From contig MARA01000070.1 in the NCBI GenBank assembly GCA_001792895.1, positions 38,501-102,500 of the forward strand: a stretch of DNA of 64,000 nucleotides. The letters are read 5' to 3'. This document shows, one piece after another, positions 32,851 through 45,473 of this stretch. Every line of letters begins with the position of its first letter. The stretch's first letter is position 1. Under the pieces are notes generated by a model. That model was not told where the DNA came from. It saw only the letters and a list, made by a program, of their open reading frames with translations, and made no database searches. This DNA is from Lentinus brumalis. Its lineage: Eukaryota; Basidiomycota; Agaricomycetes; Polyporales; Polyporaceae. Made by a program: the position numbers and the translations under genes.

Positions 32851-35249
32851 GACTCCAACAAAAAGACCCATAGCTGAGGCTAATGTCAGTCCACACCCAT
32901 TAGATCTGTTACTATGCTGTTTATGCATCAACAATAGGATGAATTGCACTCATCAGTTATGGATGTCATTGCTTGGTACTGGCAATCAAATAGGGCAACA
33001 GTGATGACACTATTTGCTGGTGTAGTTGATCAGTAAGTAGTTTAGTGAAATGGTGAATAACAGTACAGAGTAATGACATATTGCTGATGCTGTTAGTAAG
33101 TTGGCTGGATGATGTGAGCTCAAGATAATTATGAGTGTCTTATAAGTGGTTGCAATTGATCAATTCAGAGACTGACATGCAGCATTTGTCCTAACAGATC
33201 ACACTAGAACCATTGATATTCAATTAGATCACAAGCTCACCCATTACTTGTGATGCTTCTGATTAATTTTATGCTACTATCACCCTTTCTTACCTTTGTT
33301 ATTGCCCAGACTACTGCCTTTGTTACTCTACTTCTGGACTGCTATATAGTACCTTGCCTGTACATATATTTGCTTGATACCTGCTTGATGCAAGTCCAGC
33401 TTTATATATGTCTATGTCACTGCATGAGGAGGTTCTCTCGTGAGGGGCATCCGGGACAACTGGAGATCATCTCGGAATTTGTCTCATGGGTGATCCCAAG
33501 GGTCTCGTCAGGGGACTTGCGAGATTATCTCTGGTCATCTCAGGCCCTGGGGCAGAGACAAACTCAATACAGCTAGCAATAAATACACGGTGAAGGGAGA
33601 GTCGAGACATTCTCAAAGGGCCCCCGAGCCAGCAGAAGCTTGATTCTGAATACTTAGCATTATGGTCAGGTGACACTCTCTGTTCATGCATATCATGGTA
33701 GGAAGTACCCGAGCTGTCATTGCAATTATATAGACCATGTTCAATACAGAGTGGACTACAGATGTACGCCTCATTGCGGTGACTCCAGCGGGGAGAATAT
33801 TACAAGTTACACAAATCCAACAAGTGGGCACCTGGATTCAAGATGTATGCACATTGCAGACACCTTGCAAAGTGGGCTGGCAAGCCAACCCCTTCAATAC
33901 ATACCTAAGCCAAGAGCTAGACCATGATGCACCCCTCAGCACGTCCAGCAGGCCACAGGACAAAGAGCATGACCCAGAATCAGACTAGTAGGCTGCCGAG
34001 ATACAATGAAGTGTGGGCTAAGTTAGCCTTATAGTACCAGCTAGAGAGTAAGCGCAAGTCGTGGTTGTTGCAGTGTCACCAGAGACACAGAGTGCCAGAG
34101 AAGCATGGATCCATGCAATTTATGTACCTCGGAAAGCCTGACCAGAGAGCCTGCCGCCAGCAATGCAGATGACGGTGAGAGGATGACACAGAGCCAACAT
34201 TGAACAGGCACAACCACCAGCAACCACCCCAGCACTGGCAGTACTGGTGGCAATCTGAGCGGCTGCCTCTGTTCCCACCTACGAGACTATCAGAGATGAC
34301 CTCTATTTGCTTTAGTGCTTCGGATAATCACACAGCCATACAAGTTATTCCGATGTACTCCTCCAACAGCCCTGGATGCCCATCAGGCCTTGGATACCCC
34401 TTCTGAGACTACTCAAGCTCTTCTCAGGTTATCTGTGCTTGTCTTCGATGGACCTTCCAAGAGACCACCCTCAGGCAGTGTGTGTGTTTGCTGCCTGAGC
34501 TCCTCAAACTGCAACTGCTTTTTGATACCTATTCATCCTTGACCTTGACCCCATCTATACCATAAGAACTATCTTGGAAGCAGTTGAATGGCATTCACAA
34601 TTGGACCCATATGAAAGATTGTTGCGCTCTGGGCTGAGTCTGTCATAAACCATAATAATTAAGACCTTGGTGGTCATAGGCATCAGATGCAGTACTGAAG
34701 AAGCATCTCTGAATGATAGACATAGCAGCCCAGCTCAGCTTAAAGATGACCAGCTTGAGAGCCTACAAACCAGCTTCCAGCCGGGCTCAGCACATCAATA
34801 AGCTGCAGCATAATCATGTGTACTGGGTAGATAGAGAGACAGAGAGTGTAGTGCAGCATAGTTCAACTACAAGTCTGCCTTACAGCATCTTCAAAGTCTA
34901 TATTGCATTCTATATCTACTACAAGAATGAAGCAACACTCAGAGTTGTTGGATGAGCAGGACCGTGCTGGACTTGCGCTACAGAGCTGCACGAGCGTCTG
35001 CCAACCCTAAAGCTGTGCACTCCTAACCTCAATCTGGGGTTCCAGGACATAAGAAAATTTCTTACCTGGTTCTTACATGCGCTTATGTAATCACTTACTA
35101 CTGACTATCGGAGTTCCAACAACTTTCCCACGGACATCAGTTGTCGTTACCTTCGCTGGCAGGAATCGTCGTACCTAAAAGACGATTCTCTTCGTTCCTC
35201 ATCGATCGTAATCTGAGTTCCTCTGCTAGCAGCGGGAATGTTAACCACT

Positions 35250-36498
35250 GGTAAGTACGAAACTCACAGCTTCTGATGCAGCTTGTATTCTCTCTGGCAT
35301 GGGCTTCACGCCTTACAAGGGTGCCAGGACAACAATGGGGCTGTTGTTCTTGGGGTCATACACATAAAGGATCAAGTCCAGCAGCTTCCTGATATCAATC
35401 ACAATTACTATATGTTCAAGGTGGTCATTGAGAATCAATAGCAATCAATAGCATACTTGCAGTGCACCTGATAGCTGGCCTGGTCCATGATTCCCACCCC
35501 TGGCATCATGGAATGAATAGGATAGCTGTTGTAGTAAGGCACATGGGTTCTAATCATATATCAGCATCAGGTTAATTGACAGTAAAGAAATACTCACTTG
35601 AGGAGCAGCAAGCTCTTGTAAGTCTCCCGCAAGATTGGATCTGTGGCACATTCATTAGTGAGATCAATGCCAGGACCATGATCAATCCCGTCTGATGGCC
35701 GCATGCTATTGTCAGGAACTTGGTTGTCCAGATCCATGGCATCATCAATGTTTGCTTGGCTGTATATCCTGTCAGGCTCAATGATTGGGACAATATATAT
35801 ATACCTCTCGGAGTCCCCAAAGTGCACTGAGCTGAGAACCTTGGCCTGCAGCTTGGAGGGCCTATACCACAAGCAAATACTGTTAGAACATTTTCAACCC
35901 CCAAATCATGTCTTTCAAGTATAAGTACCTCTTGACTGTTGTAACATCCTGATTAGTTTTGCTGAGGCTATAACAAGTAGATTCAGACAGTAGGAACACA
36001 TGTTCTATTAAACATAACATACACTTCAGACATATCTTCAGACACGACACCACAAAAGAACATTATGGAGAAGAGCACTTTGTTTTTTGTAGCTGAGAAA
36101 AATGCAAGGATAACATATATGTGAAGGAGCAGTATTACAGGTTCTCATCAATCTCAGATGTGTCAGGATTGAACACCTGGTCAGCAGAGCTTCAAATAAA
36201 TGGTAACTCCAGGAATGTATCAGCATGGAAAGAAAACTTACTCGGGGGCCTTAATGAACTACTTCTTCTCACCAGCAGCAGCAGCCTTCTTGGTGGCAGC
36301 CTCCATCTGGGCCTTCACCACAGAACAGTGAGGAAGGGAAAGCTTCTTGCAGGGTGTCTGGCTAACCTCAGCCTCACTCGCAGAAGCAGCCTTCTTGGTG
36401 TGGACAGCCGGTGCCCTAGTAGGGGACAATAGTTCAATCTGCTGGTCTGAACATACTCCCTCCGTCGAAAGTGTTTGCACACTGAAATGAGTGCCCAA
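35250..36498 (-). pseudogene. Possible remnant of an unknown intron-containing gene
   Basis: I do not recognise it. Minus-strand pieces that look coding are CSDQQIELLSPTRAPAVHTK (~36440), ERYIYIVPIIEPDRIYSQAN (~35820-35750), DLTNECATDPILRETYKSLL followed by a GTGAGT donor (~35600), and IRKLLDLILYVYDPKNNSPI (~35400). Pieces are joined by plausible GT/AG introns, but I could not build one continuous frame. Confidence 0.3.
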
Positions 36499-38022
36499 AT
36501 GTTGTCGAATTTGTATTTGTTCTTTATATTAAATTAAGTCATACAAAATCAAATTTGCATACATCTGGTAGACAGCCAAGTAACCTTGCATTATACAGAG
36601 TTAAAAAGGGGTATGTCCTCCTTTAGCACTCTCTACAGCCCAAACTCTTCCCGACATACTCCCCATCACCCCACCCATTTCCTCTTCTGACAACTCCGCC
36701 CATACTGATTGTGCCACTTGCCAAGTGCATCAAGAGAATTATGAGCTGTTGGAACATATGGAAGGGCAACAATGGGAGTGGGTATCAGGCAAGCCAGTGC
36801 ACTTGTGCCCGCGCCACAATTGATTAGATAAGTATGTGTTTATGTACTGGATGTCTTTCATATTGCGCACCCCGCGCATTTGCGACGTGGGTTTCCTACT
36901 GCCCCAAAACACCTTCTGTTCAACAATCCGCTAGGCTTGTTTCAACATGAGCTCCCTGCCTATGCCCCACGTGAGTCTTGGGAAGGTTTCATAGTGTCAT
37001 TGATGCATTGAGGTGGAGGTCAGGGGAGTTTGGAGGATGGGTGAGGGAGTGGTTCCTTGTGATCCTGGGCCACACAGCCACTTAGAAGTGTACCTCTTAA
37101 TGACCTTGGCCCTGCACCTTCCACCAGAAGGCATGGAGTCCTAGAGGATACATGCAATAAATATACAGAAGACAAGGCAGACAAGCACAGTGCGTGGAGG
37201 CATGGTAGAAGTGTAAAGGCAAGAAGTAAGAGTATGAGTAGAAGCAGAGTGAGCAAGGGCTTGGGGCACCGCAGGAAAGAGAGGCAAGGGAAAGAGGAAG
37301 AAAGACTTATACAATGTAGTCAAGTGGGAACTCTGAGGCAAATTGGAGGAAAGCAAGGGGGTTCATATACTGAGGGGAAGCAGAGATTGGGGCAGAGGTA
37401 AGATTGGCCATTCTATTTCTGTGAGACAGAGGATAATGGTCAGATGGGCAGATAAACAAGAAATATTCAGTTTCAGAAGTTGTTATTCATTCTGCCCACT
37501 AAGCATGACACTGGCAAGTCTTTGGGAGACCTCAGCATTAGCATTGGGTGAAGCATACTTTGTCCCTGCTATTCTCATGTTGCCATGTTTCCCTGCCCAC
37601 CATATCCCAGCCCCAGATCCACTAGATGCATGACGTGCACATGGATACTACCTCTGCAACAAGTCTATGGACGAGCATACAAGGTGGGGCACTAAAAGGT
37701 ATGGCTGCATTTGACAGCAGAACTGCAGCACTAAGGTCCACATGTTTGAACAGAATGGTATTATGGAAGAGGGAACAGATTGGTGAAGGGTGGTATGAGG
37801 AGGAGAGGATATGCTGTCCCCAAATAACGGAGACCCATGGAGTGCACCCAAAAGCAGTGCACATGGAGACCAATCACCCGCTGGAGCCTGCAAGCAGGGA
37901 ACTGCAATGAAAGAGGCAGCTAGGCAACTTCAGAAAAATACTATCGTACAACATGGAGCTTGCTGAGGCACACCCTGGTCCAACAGCTGGTCAGATATAC
38001 CAACAACCTTTCTAGGAAGGCT
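36499..38022. other. No supported gene
   Basis: Low-complexity and moderately AT-rich sequence. The open frames here are short and lack protein-like composition. Confidence 0.4.
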
Positions 38023-38409
38023 GTTGAACCACCTATGCCTCCCACGATCCTGGTCTAATTAGAGCTATTGGACCCACCGTCCCGATGGTTCTATTTGGAG
38101 CCTCCGCACGCTATCCCCGCACACTTCAAGATTAATGTGAACAATCCCGTTATCTATGGGTGGTAAGATCAGTCCGTTCTGGTCCATCTCTTCCTATGTC
38201 GCCCCTCATGTTCCCCCTGCCTCTTTCAGGTGCGTAGGTGTCTTCCCGCACGACGGCGCTGTTGCCGCCTTGATTAGGCAAGGCCCCGCCCTCCCCCTGC
38301 CTCTTTCGGATGCAAGGCGTCTTCTCGCATGACAGCGCTGTTGCCGCCTTCATTAGGCAAGCCCCGCCTCCTTCCCTTTCTGTCTTCCGTCCATTCCTGA
38401 TGTTCCCGT
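38023..38409 (+). repeat. Left TIR of KDZ element, outer half
   Basis: Inverted match to 56693-57081. It contains a tandem pair of ~77-bp units (CCCCTGCCTCTTTC...TTAGGCAAGGCCCCGCC), present in both TIRs. Confidence 0.88.
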
Positions 38410-38444
38410 TGTCACGCATGGAACATGACTGACACTAATACAGG

Positions 38445-39074
38445 ATGGTACACGCAACTGAAGCCTACCAACAACTGCGCCTAATCAACCGTGTCACTCG
38501 TTCGAACCCCGTATTGATCAGGGTAACTGCGCCCCCTCGGATCATCTACCGCGACAGCGAGTACAGCATTGGACTCAGCCGACACGTCGAGACCCCCACG
38601 CCCTCCATCCACATCGGAGACATGTACGAGGACGACACCCAGACCTCCTCGGAGGACTCTGTCATCTCAGCAGCCATCTCGGAGATCGTTCTCGATCTGG
38701 ACCTCACGCGCACAAGGGAATGGGAGATGGGCCCTGCTCGTGCCGATACTGCTCTCGCCTACTGGCCGGACGAGACCGCATCCCTCTTGTTGAATGACAC
38801 TGGCACCACCGTCTTCGAGACCGAGGATAGCGAGGAGGAGACACTTGCCTCGATCATAGCCAAGCTGGAGACCCTAGAGCTGCGATGGGAGAACAGCTTC
38901 CTCGACCTCGACTCCAGGGAGGAGCACAGGGAGAGTTGGGAGTCAGAGAGCCCTTCCGCAATCGTCTTCGCGCCTAACGTGGCGTGCACCGTGACTACAG
39001 GACCACGTTACGATGTGGACGGAAACCTCATCGAGGAGGGGGACAACACGGTCAATGGTGCTCTTCTTGACTGA
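38445..39074 (+). CDS. Acidic hypothetical protein, 209 aa
   Basis: Uninterrupted frame from ATG 38445 (MVHATEAYQQLRLINRV) to TGA. The central part is rich in Asp, Glu, Ser and Thr (EDDTQTSSEDSV, ETEDSEEETLA). A predicted helix (IIAKLETLELRWENSFLDL) follows. No signal peptide, membrane segment or known motif. A splice-acceptor-like ATACAGG sits just before the ATG, so an upstream exon is possible. It lies upstream of the TATA at 39471, inside the insertion in the KDZ TIR. Unlike most neighbours its frame is intact. Confidence 0.5.
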   Translation: MVHATEAYQQLRLINRVTRSNPVLIRVTAPPRIIYRDSEYSIGLSRHVETPTPSIHIGDMYEDDTQTSSEDSVISAAISEIVLDLDLTRTREWEMGPARADTALAYWPDETASLLLNDTGTTVFETEDSEEETLASIIAKLETLELRWENSFLDLDSREEHRESWESESPSAIVFAPNVACTVTTGPRYDVDGNLIEEGDNTVNGALLD

Positions 39075-39470
39075 ACGTGTACGACAACAGGGACTGCGGG
39101 CTATGCATGTACTTCTTGGGTTGACGCGAATGGTCTCATTGTCTATCTTGGTGTACAATCAAACTCGATTGTACTATCATATGGATGTTATTGTGCCCCT
39201 CAGAGTCCGTGAATAACTTGGAAGGTTTGTTTTACTTTTTCATTGTCTCTGAGAACTTTCCTGAACTTCGACGACTTCTCTATAGTGCTACTTTCATCTC
39301 TCTATTGTTCTTTTGACTTACTCCCACACCATTGTCTCCTCAGCATTGTCCTTCCTTTGATTGTACTCACCTCCATTGTTCATGTGTCATTGTTCCCTTG
39401 CTATTGTCTGAGCCAGGACAATAAGACTAGTGACTGTTTGGTAGTATTTGTAAATTTCCCGTAGAGACAG

Positions 39471-39478
39471 TATATAAG
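39471..39478 (+). promoter_or_regulatory. TATA box in LTR-like block
   Basis: TATATAAG, preceded by several CATTGTC/ACAATAAG motifs and followed ~120 bp later by the Gypsy-2 insertion. A small hairpin (CCCTCTGAGGG) lies just downstream. No gene is clearly driven by it. Confidence 0.45.
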
Positions 39479-39602
39479 CCCCCACCCTCTGAGGGTTGGA
39501 GGACGAGTTTTTCCCTCCCACTCTCAAGTTGAGTGCCCTCAAGTACACCCGTCAGTCACTGCAAAGTTAGCAGTCTTCTCATCGTTACTCTCTATGTCTA
39601 TG

Positions 39603-39970
39603 TGTTACGACTGATCGTCGAGGGGGATCAGGAAAGACTCACGAGACGAGCAGGGGCGTCGACGAGCACTTGTGCAGCGAGAGCGGAGCAATGCTCGACG
39701 ATCAGGGCTGGGGACAAGATGTATTGAGAGAGGTATCTACAGAGCGAAGTACAGCTTGGCTTACCTGGGGACAAGAGGTCGAAACTGAGGGTCCCCAGGT
39801 AGCGCTGGTGGTCTTATATACATGAGGGAACAATAGTGTCAGAAGACAATAGCGTGAGAGACATCATGGATGAAGACAATAGCGTGAGAGGGACCATGGG
39901 AATCATGGTGATCGAACAATAGGATGACTGGGAAAGGAAATGAATAGTACCAGGGAGGCTGTTCGTAACA
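39603..39970 (-). repeat. 3' LTR of Gypsy copy 2
   Basis: 368 bp, identical by eye to 45487-45854. The polypurine tract is the minus-strand TTGGGAGGGGGTAC at 39984-39971. Confidence 0.93.
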
Positions 39971-40002
39971 GTACCCCCTCCCAAGGGTCGTGTCCGCACG
40001 AC

Positions 40003-43000
40003 CTAACGGTGGGATGTTGGGTGTTGCGCATAGAATTCCATAACCCGCTGTGGAGCATGGGTCAGGTTTTCTGCAGGCTCCCAGCTGTCGTGTTCGGGAC
40101 CCCATCCCTTCCACCGTACGAGGTACTGGAGCTTCCTTCCTCGTCCATAGCGGCGAGACTCCAGCACCCGTTCAACTTCGTACTCCTCTTCTCCTTCCAC
40201 TTCAATCGGTGCAGGCTCTGGTGGGTGCCGGCCCGGCAGGGAGCTGTGCTTGTGCGGCAGCAGCAGCGACACATGGAAGACTGGATGGATGGGTAGGTCT
40301 TTTGGTAGACGGAGTTCATAGGCAAGGTTGCCAACTCGGCGTACCACTGGATAGGGACCTGCATACCTGTCCACCAACTTCCGAGGCATTCCTGTGACTC
40401 GCAGGTTGCGAGTGTCCAGCCACACCTTCTGACCTGGCTCAAAGACCGGAGCGTCTCGAGCATGCTGGTCAAAGTGTGCCTTCATGCGTTCCGCAGTGAG
40501 CGTCAAGGCTGCAGTCGCATCCTCCCGGGCCCGTCGGAGTTCCTCGCGACGACTGTCCGCTGCAGGAACCTCAGTGGGTAGCATTGGGATGTGGAACTGT
40601 GGCTCGAACCCATAGAGCAGGTAGAAGGGTGAATACCCCGTAGAGGAGTGGACATGAGAGTTGAACGCAAACTCTGCAATGGGCAACCACTGCACCCAGT
40701 CGTCTCGGCGGCGTGAGCAGAACATCCGCAAGTAGGCTTCCACCTCCTGGTTCCACCTCTCTGACTGTCCGTCGGTCTGGGGGTGGTACGCAGTGGACAG
40801 TGCACTCTCAATGCCGAGACCCTTAAGAATGGCACGGAAGAGCTTGCTGGCGAACTGGGGGCCACGGTCGGAGATGATCTTTCGTGGTAGTCCATGGAGG
40901 CGGAAATACTCCCGTATGAAATTGTTCGCCGCACCCTCGGCATCGATCTCGTCTCGACATGGAATGAGATGCACTAGCTTCGCATGCCGGTCCGCAATGA
41001 GCTGCAGCGCGTTGTACCCATCAACCTCTGGTAGGCCGGTGATGAAGTCACAGGTCACAACCTGACCAGGGCCGTCTGGGATCTCGTTTGGCTGCAGCTG
41101 ACCGTGCCGTTTGCCATGGATTGGCTTGCCTCGTCGACAGGTGTCACAGGTCTCAACATAGTTTTTGATGAACTGTGTCATACCCGGCCACCAGTAGTTG
41201 CGGCTTACTAGCTCAATGGTCTTCCACTGGCCTGGGTGCCCAGCGGGTGGTAGGTCGTGGTGCAGGCGAACAATATCTGCCCGTAGTGCGCGATCGTTGG
41301 GGACATAGACCTTGCCTCGATAGAGGAGAAGACCTTGCTCGACGTTCCAGTCCACCAGATCATTCTGCAGCCGTGCTGGCCCGAGTTGTTCCACCTTGCG
41401 CAGTGCCTCTGCCACCTCTTTCTCGCGGTCTCCACACTCTCGGATCCGACGCAGAAGTGACTTCTCCGGTACAAGGGCCAGATGTCCACGTCTAGCAGCC
41501 AGAGAGCGGAAGTGACTAGGCTGTAGCACCGTGCGACCTTGGTTGTCATCTGCGTCATCTCGCTGGTGGTCAGGGCGACGGGATAGTGCATCTGCTCGAC
41601 CGTTAGATGTGCCCGGTTTGTGTGTGATGACGAAGTCAAAACGAGAGAGGTAGAGAGCCCATCGAGCCTGCCGTCTGGTGAGGTTCTGCGCCGTACGCCA
41701 GTATTCAAGATTCTTGTGATCTGACTGAATCTCGAATGTACTGGGCAGTCCTTCGAGGTAGTGGCGCCACGCCTGGAGGGCACGAATGATTGCGAGCATC
41801 TCTTTGTCATAGATCTCGTAGTTGCGCTCAGCATCATTCATGGATTCGGAGTGGAAGGCGATCGGGTGCCACTTTCCATCCTCCCCCTCCTGCGACAGCA
41901 CCGCTCCTGTGGCAAACCCAGAGGCGTCGACTTCCACTCGTGTGGGACGGTCCGGGTCGTAGATGCGGAGTACGGGACTTGTCAGGAAGCACTGCTTCAG
42001 CTCCTCAAATGCCCGCTGCTCCTCCTCTCCCCATTGCCAAGGGACATTGCCGGTCAGCCTGTCTAGAGGCTTGCAGATGGCGCTGAAGTTCCGGATGAAG
42101 CGACGATAGAAGTTCGCAAAGCCGCGAAACTTCCTGATGTCTGACACATTGCGGGGAACTGGCCAGTCTGCGATGCCCTTGACCTTCACCGGGTCCATCT
42201 CGACCTGGTTCTCGGACACGAACATCCCGAGGTACTCCACTTTGGTCTGCTCGAATTCGCACTTCTCTGGTTTACAGAACAGGTCATGCTCCTTCAGACG
42301 CTTCAGGACCTCTCGGACAAGGGTGCGATGTTCAGCAAGGTCATTCGTAAAGATGAGGATGTCGTCGAGATAGACGGTGACCTTGCCAAGAACGATGAGG
42401 TCCTTGAAGATGTCGTTCATGAATGCAGAGAAGGTGCTGGGGGAGTTGGCCAGACCAAAGAACATGACTGTGGGCTCATAGAGTCCCCGGTTGGTCACGA
42501 AGGCCGCTTTCCACTCGTCGCCTGTCTTTATGCGAACGTTGTTGTACCCCCAGCGAATGTCGAGCTTCGTGAAGTACTTGGCCTTCTTGAGTCGATCCAT
42601 CAGTTCCGAAACCAGCGGCAGCGGGTAACGGTTCTTAATGGTGATGTCGTTCAGCCTCCGATAGTCCTGCACAGGGCGAAGACTGCCATCCTTCTTTTTG
42701 ACGAAGAAGAAGGGGGAGGACATCGGTGACTTCGACTCACGAATGTAACCCTTGGCCAGGTTCTCTTCAAGAAACTTATCAAGCTCGACTTGCTCGTTCG
42801 GGGATAGAGGGTACACCTTGGAGTGGAACATCTTGGCATCGGGAACCAGCTCGATAGCATGATCATAGGGGCGATGGTTGGGCAACCGTTCTGACGCCTC
42901 CTTTGAAACACACTAAGGTACTCATGGTAGTGTTCCGGCACCAGTTGTTCGATAGGACGAGCTGGCCCCCGTTTCTGGTACTCCTGTTCCGCGAGCTCCT

Positions 43001-43757
43001 GGGAATAGGTATGGCTCGCAGAGACAAAGAGTTGAGGAGCGCCTTGTAGGCTGCGCCCCTCCATCCAGGCATCCAGAAGGGTTTGCTCAGATCCATCCCA
43101 CTCCTCCTCATTCGGCAATGGTGGCTCATTAATGTCCTCCACCTCTTCGACCATCACCGCTGCACACACCCTGCCAATCTTCTTGGCCTTCCGGACCCGA
43201 TCTGAACGTGAACGCGCCGTGAGCCTGACCTCCGTATCACGCGTCACAGTTGCAGCAGGTTCCGGTGCCTTCTTACTAGCATGGCATGTTGAAGGGCAGC
43301 GGGATAGGCGCAGCGAGCCACGTTCCCAGTTAATCTCCGGATTGTGCTCGCGCAGCCAGTCAAGGCCGATGATCACATCCTCGTCACCTACGTCTGTCAC
43401 CATAAACACCACCTGCTCCTGGTGGTCCCCAATCGTCATCCCTAGCACGGCTACCTCTGCAATCGTGCCATTGCGGTTCTCTGTACCGTCGATGTTGTAT
43501 AAACGGATGGGGGATGCTAGCTTCCGCGTAGCAACACGGTTCTCCTCCACAAACCGTCGATGCAAAAACTTTGTAGTGGCCCCACTGTCAACCATGGCCA
43601 CCACATCCTTCTCTCGCCGCTTGCCGCTCAGTCGTACTGGGATGTGGAAGTGTTGTCCATCATGATTGAGCTCATAAATAAACGACGATCCCAGTACAGC
43701 ATAACGACTATTGGTACATGAGCGTGCGCGCGCGGCATCTAGCGCAGCTCGAATCAA
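40003..43757 (-). CDS. Gypsy copy 2 Pol polyprotein (PR-RT-RH-IN-chromodomain), one frame break
   Basis: Pol begins by -1 shift at 43757 (IRAALDAARAR). Protease: VVAMVDSGATTKF (~43600). One base is missing near 42905 (CTTTGAAACAC, against one more A in copy 1), splitting it into 43757-~42900 and 42885-40003. RT: KLDIRWGYNNVRIK and TVYLDDILIFTND (~42560-42340). RNase H: EVDASGFATGAVLSQ (~41930). Integrase: zinc-binding LHHD...CDTCRRGK (~41270-41120), DFITGLP, SDRGPQFASK and YHPQTDGQSERWNQEVE (~41060-40740). GPY module DRYAGPYPVVRRVG (~40370), then chromodomain (EEYEVERVLES to SWEPAENLTH, ~40200-40040). After processing these act in cDNA synthesis and integration; the chromodomain probably guides integration to modified histones. 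Confidence 0.93.
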
Positions 43758-44587
43758 AAACCCTCCTTCTCCTTCATCGTCGTCAGCGTGGCAATGCGCT
43801 CCTCCAGTGCCTTGAGCTGCAACTGAAGGGCGACCACCTCATCCGACGTCGTGGAGGATGATGAGGAGGCTGCGGCGCGTTGACCGCCTTTCCTCTCCGG
43901 GCATTGGGCGGCCCTGTGACCGTTTCGTCCGCAGACGAAGCAACCGGTGGGACCGGAGGTAGGAGGACGTTCCTTATTCGCAGCTACCTTCTCGCCGCGT
44001 TTTGGGAACTTCCCGGTGCGAGGTCGCTCCTCTGACCGTCGTGCCAGGTGCTGGTCCATCTGCAAGGCAACCGTCTGCATCTTGACAAGGGTAGAGATGT
44101 CGTGAGCAGTGGTGGCGAACTCGTCCTTGATGCGATAGGGGAGTCCTTCACGATAGCGCTCGCGCTTGTCGTCATCGGAGAACCCAGTCCGAGCAGCCAC
44201 CGCATTGAACTCAGCAGTGTACTCCTTGACCGTGCCAAGCCTGTGCGAAGCCTTGCAAAGCTTGACCAGCTCAGCAGTGGCTGCCTCCTTGTCATCTACG
44301 GCGCAGAAGTGGGCCTTGAACGCATCTTCGAATGCAGCAACATCCGCCCAAGGAGTAGTTGTGGCTGCCGTGATGATATGCGGCCCGGCCCAGCTTGCAG
44401 CATCGCCTGTGAGGCGGTTCAAGACGACCATCCAGATCAGGTTCGCGCCTACTCCTGCCCTGGTGGCAACTCCGTGATAGGCTGTGGCGCTGCTGATGAA
44501 GGTGAGGCCTTCCTGAGCATTCTTGCCATCGTACTCTCGAGGCAGTAGAACCGGCAGGAGCTTGGTGACGTCAAAAGGAGCCGTCAT
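43754..44587 (-). CDS. Gypsy copy 2 Gag
   Basis: 277 codons from ATG 44587 (MTAPFDVTKLLPVLLPREYD). The capsid-like part includes WAGPHIITAATTTPW, TVKEYTAEFNAVAARTGFSD and YREGLPYRIKDEFATTAHD. A CCHC knuckle (CFVCGRNGHRAAQC) lies near residue 220, and a C-terminal coiled coil (QLQLKALEERIATLTTMKEK) ends the protein. Gag forms the particle that holds the RNA. Upstream of the ATG the same frame stays open for ~200 Pro/Ser-rich codons without an ATG in both copies (e.g. TPEQEEQIRQRL), so the true N-terminus may be longer through an upstream exon or a non-AUG start. Stop TGA at 43756-43754 sits on the slippery heptamer. Confidence 0.9.
   Translation of the reverse strand: MTAPFDVTKLLPVLLPREYDGKNAQEGLTFISSATAYHGVATRAGVGANLIWMVVLNRLTGDAASWAGPHIITAATTTPWADVAAFEDAFKAHFCAVDDKEAATAELVKLCKASHRLGTVKEYTAEFNAVAARTGFSDDDKRERYREGLPYRIKDEFATTAHDISTLVKMQTVALQMDQHLARRSEERPRTGKFPKRGEKVAANKERPPTSGPTGCFVCGRNGHRAAQCPERKGGQRAAASSSSSTTSDEVVALQLQLKALEERIATLTTMKEKEGF
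43757..43763 (-). promoter_or_regulatory. -1 ribosomal frameshift heptamer between gag and pol (copy 2)
   Basis: G GGT TTT immediately before the gag TGA. One base back gives GGG TTT TTG ATT CGA, entering pol. Identical in both Gypsy copies. Confidence 0.68.
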
Positions 44588-45473
44588 GGTGGGGAGAGTG
44601 GGGGTGATGGGTGGTGGTGTGGTGGGGTGCGAGGAGCCTTGTGACGGAGCACTAGGGGTAGTCGTCCGTGAAGGATTCCGTGGAGGAAGAGGTGGTGGGG
44701 AAGTCCGAGGCGGGGAGTTGAGGACGATGTCAGGTTGTCGTCCCTCCGGCTGGGACTGAGGGGGCAGTACCGAGGTGGTGGCAACTGGACTGAAGGATCC
44801 TGATGCTCGACGTTGCAGACGCTCGCTGGCAAGGACGAGCGCAGTGGGGAGAGGGATCCGGGATCCACCGAGTGGGGACTCAGTGGGAGGGGTGTTGGTG
44901 CGGCTAGGGAGACGGCTCGGTGGGCGGGTACCCGGTCTACTGGATGAGAGGCGGACTGCTTCACGCAGGGGACGCCCACTAGCAGTAGTAGTGGCAACTG
45001 GTTGTGTCAGTCGCTGGCGGATCTGCTCCTCCTGTTCCGGTGTGGGGTAGACGTAGGTATGGAGATCGGTCCAGACTTGCGCGTCTGACGCCCAGGTAGG
45101 TAGTCGCTCTGGACAAGGTTGCTGATCACAGATGTACCACCGCTGATCAGTGCCGCGCCAGTGATGATCTTCTACCGCACTTGAATGAAAGGCGTGGTTG
45201 TAGGGGGCACAAGAGGGACGGGGCTGATCCGGTGGGGGCTGATCCAGTGTGTAGAGGTCGACGTCAGGTAGAACACGAGTTCACCTGACCTTCGCCTGTC
45301 AGTGGACCTCAGAGTCTTACTGGACAGCGGTGGGGGTCCAGGGGGTAGTACCGCGCACGTAGGTTGTAGAACCAACAGCGACAGATACAGCTCAACACCG
45401 AGCGCGCGGTTATAGAACCGGCGATCAACCGATGGAGGGTGGGGAAGGGGGAGTACGCCAGTGCTCGTGTTGA

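Larger units (their letters stand above)
31420..35212. repeat. R1-B, main part
   Basis: Collinear with 16326-20031 of R1-A, including the foldback (31766-31907), one more tandem unit, and the same ATCGATCGTAAT end. The outer flanks of R1-B (AATTA before 25514, CTGAG after 35212) show no target duplication, unlike R1-A. Confidence 0.88.
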
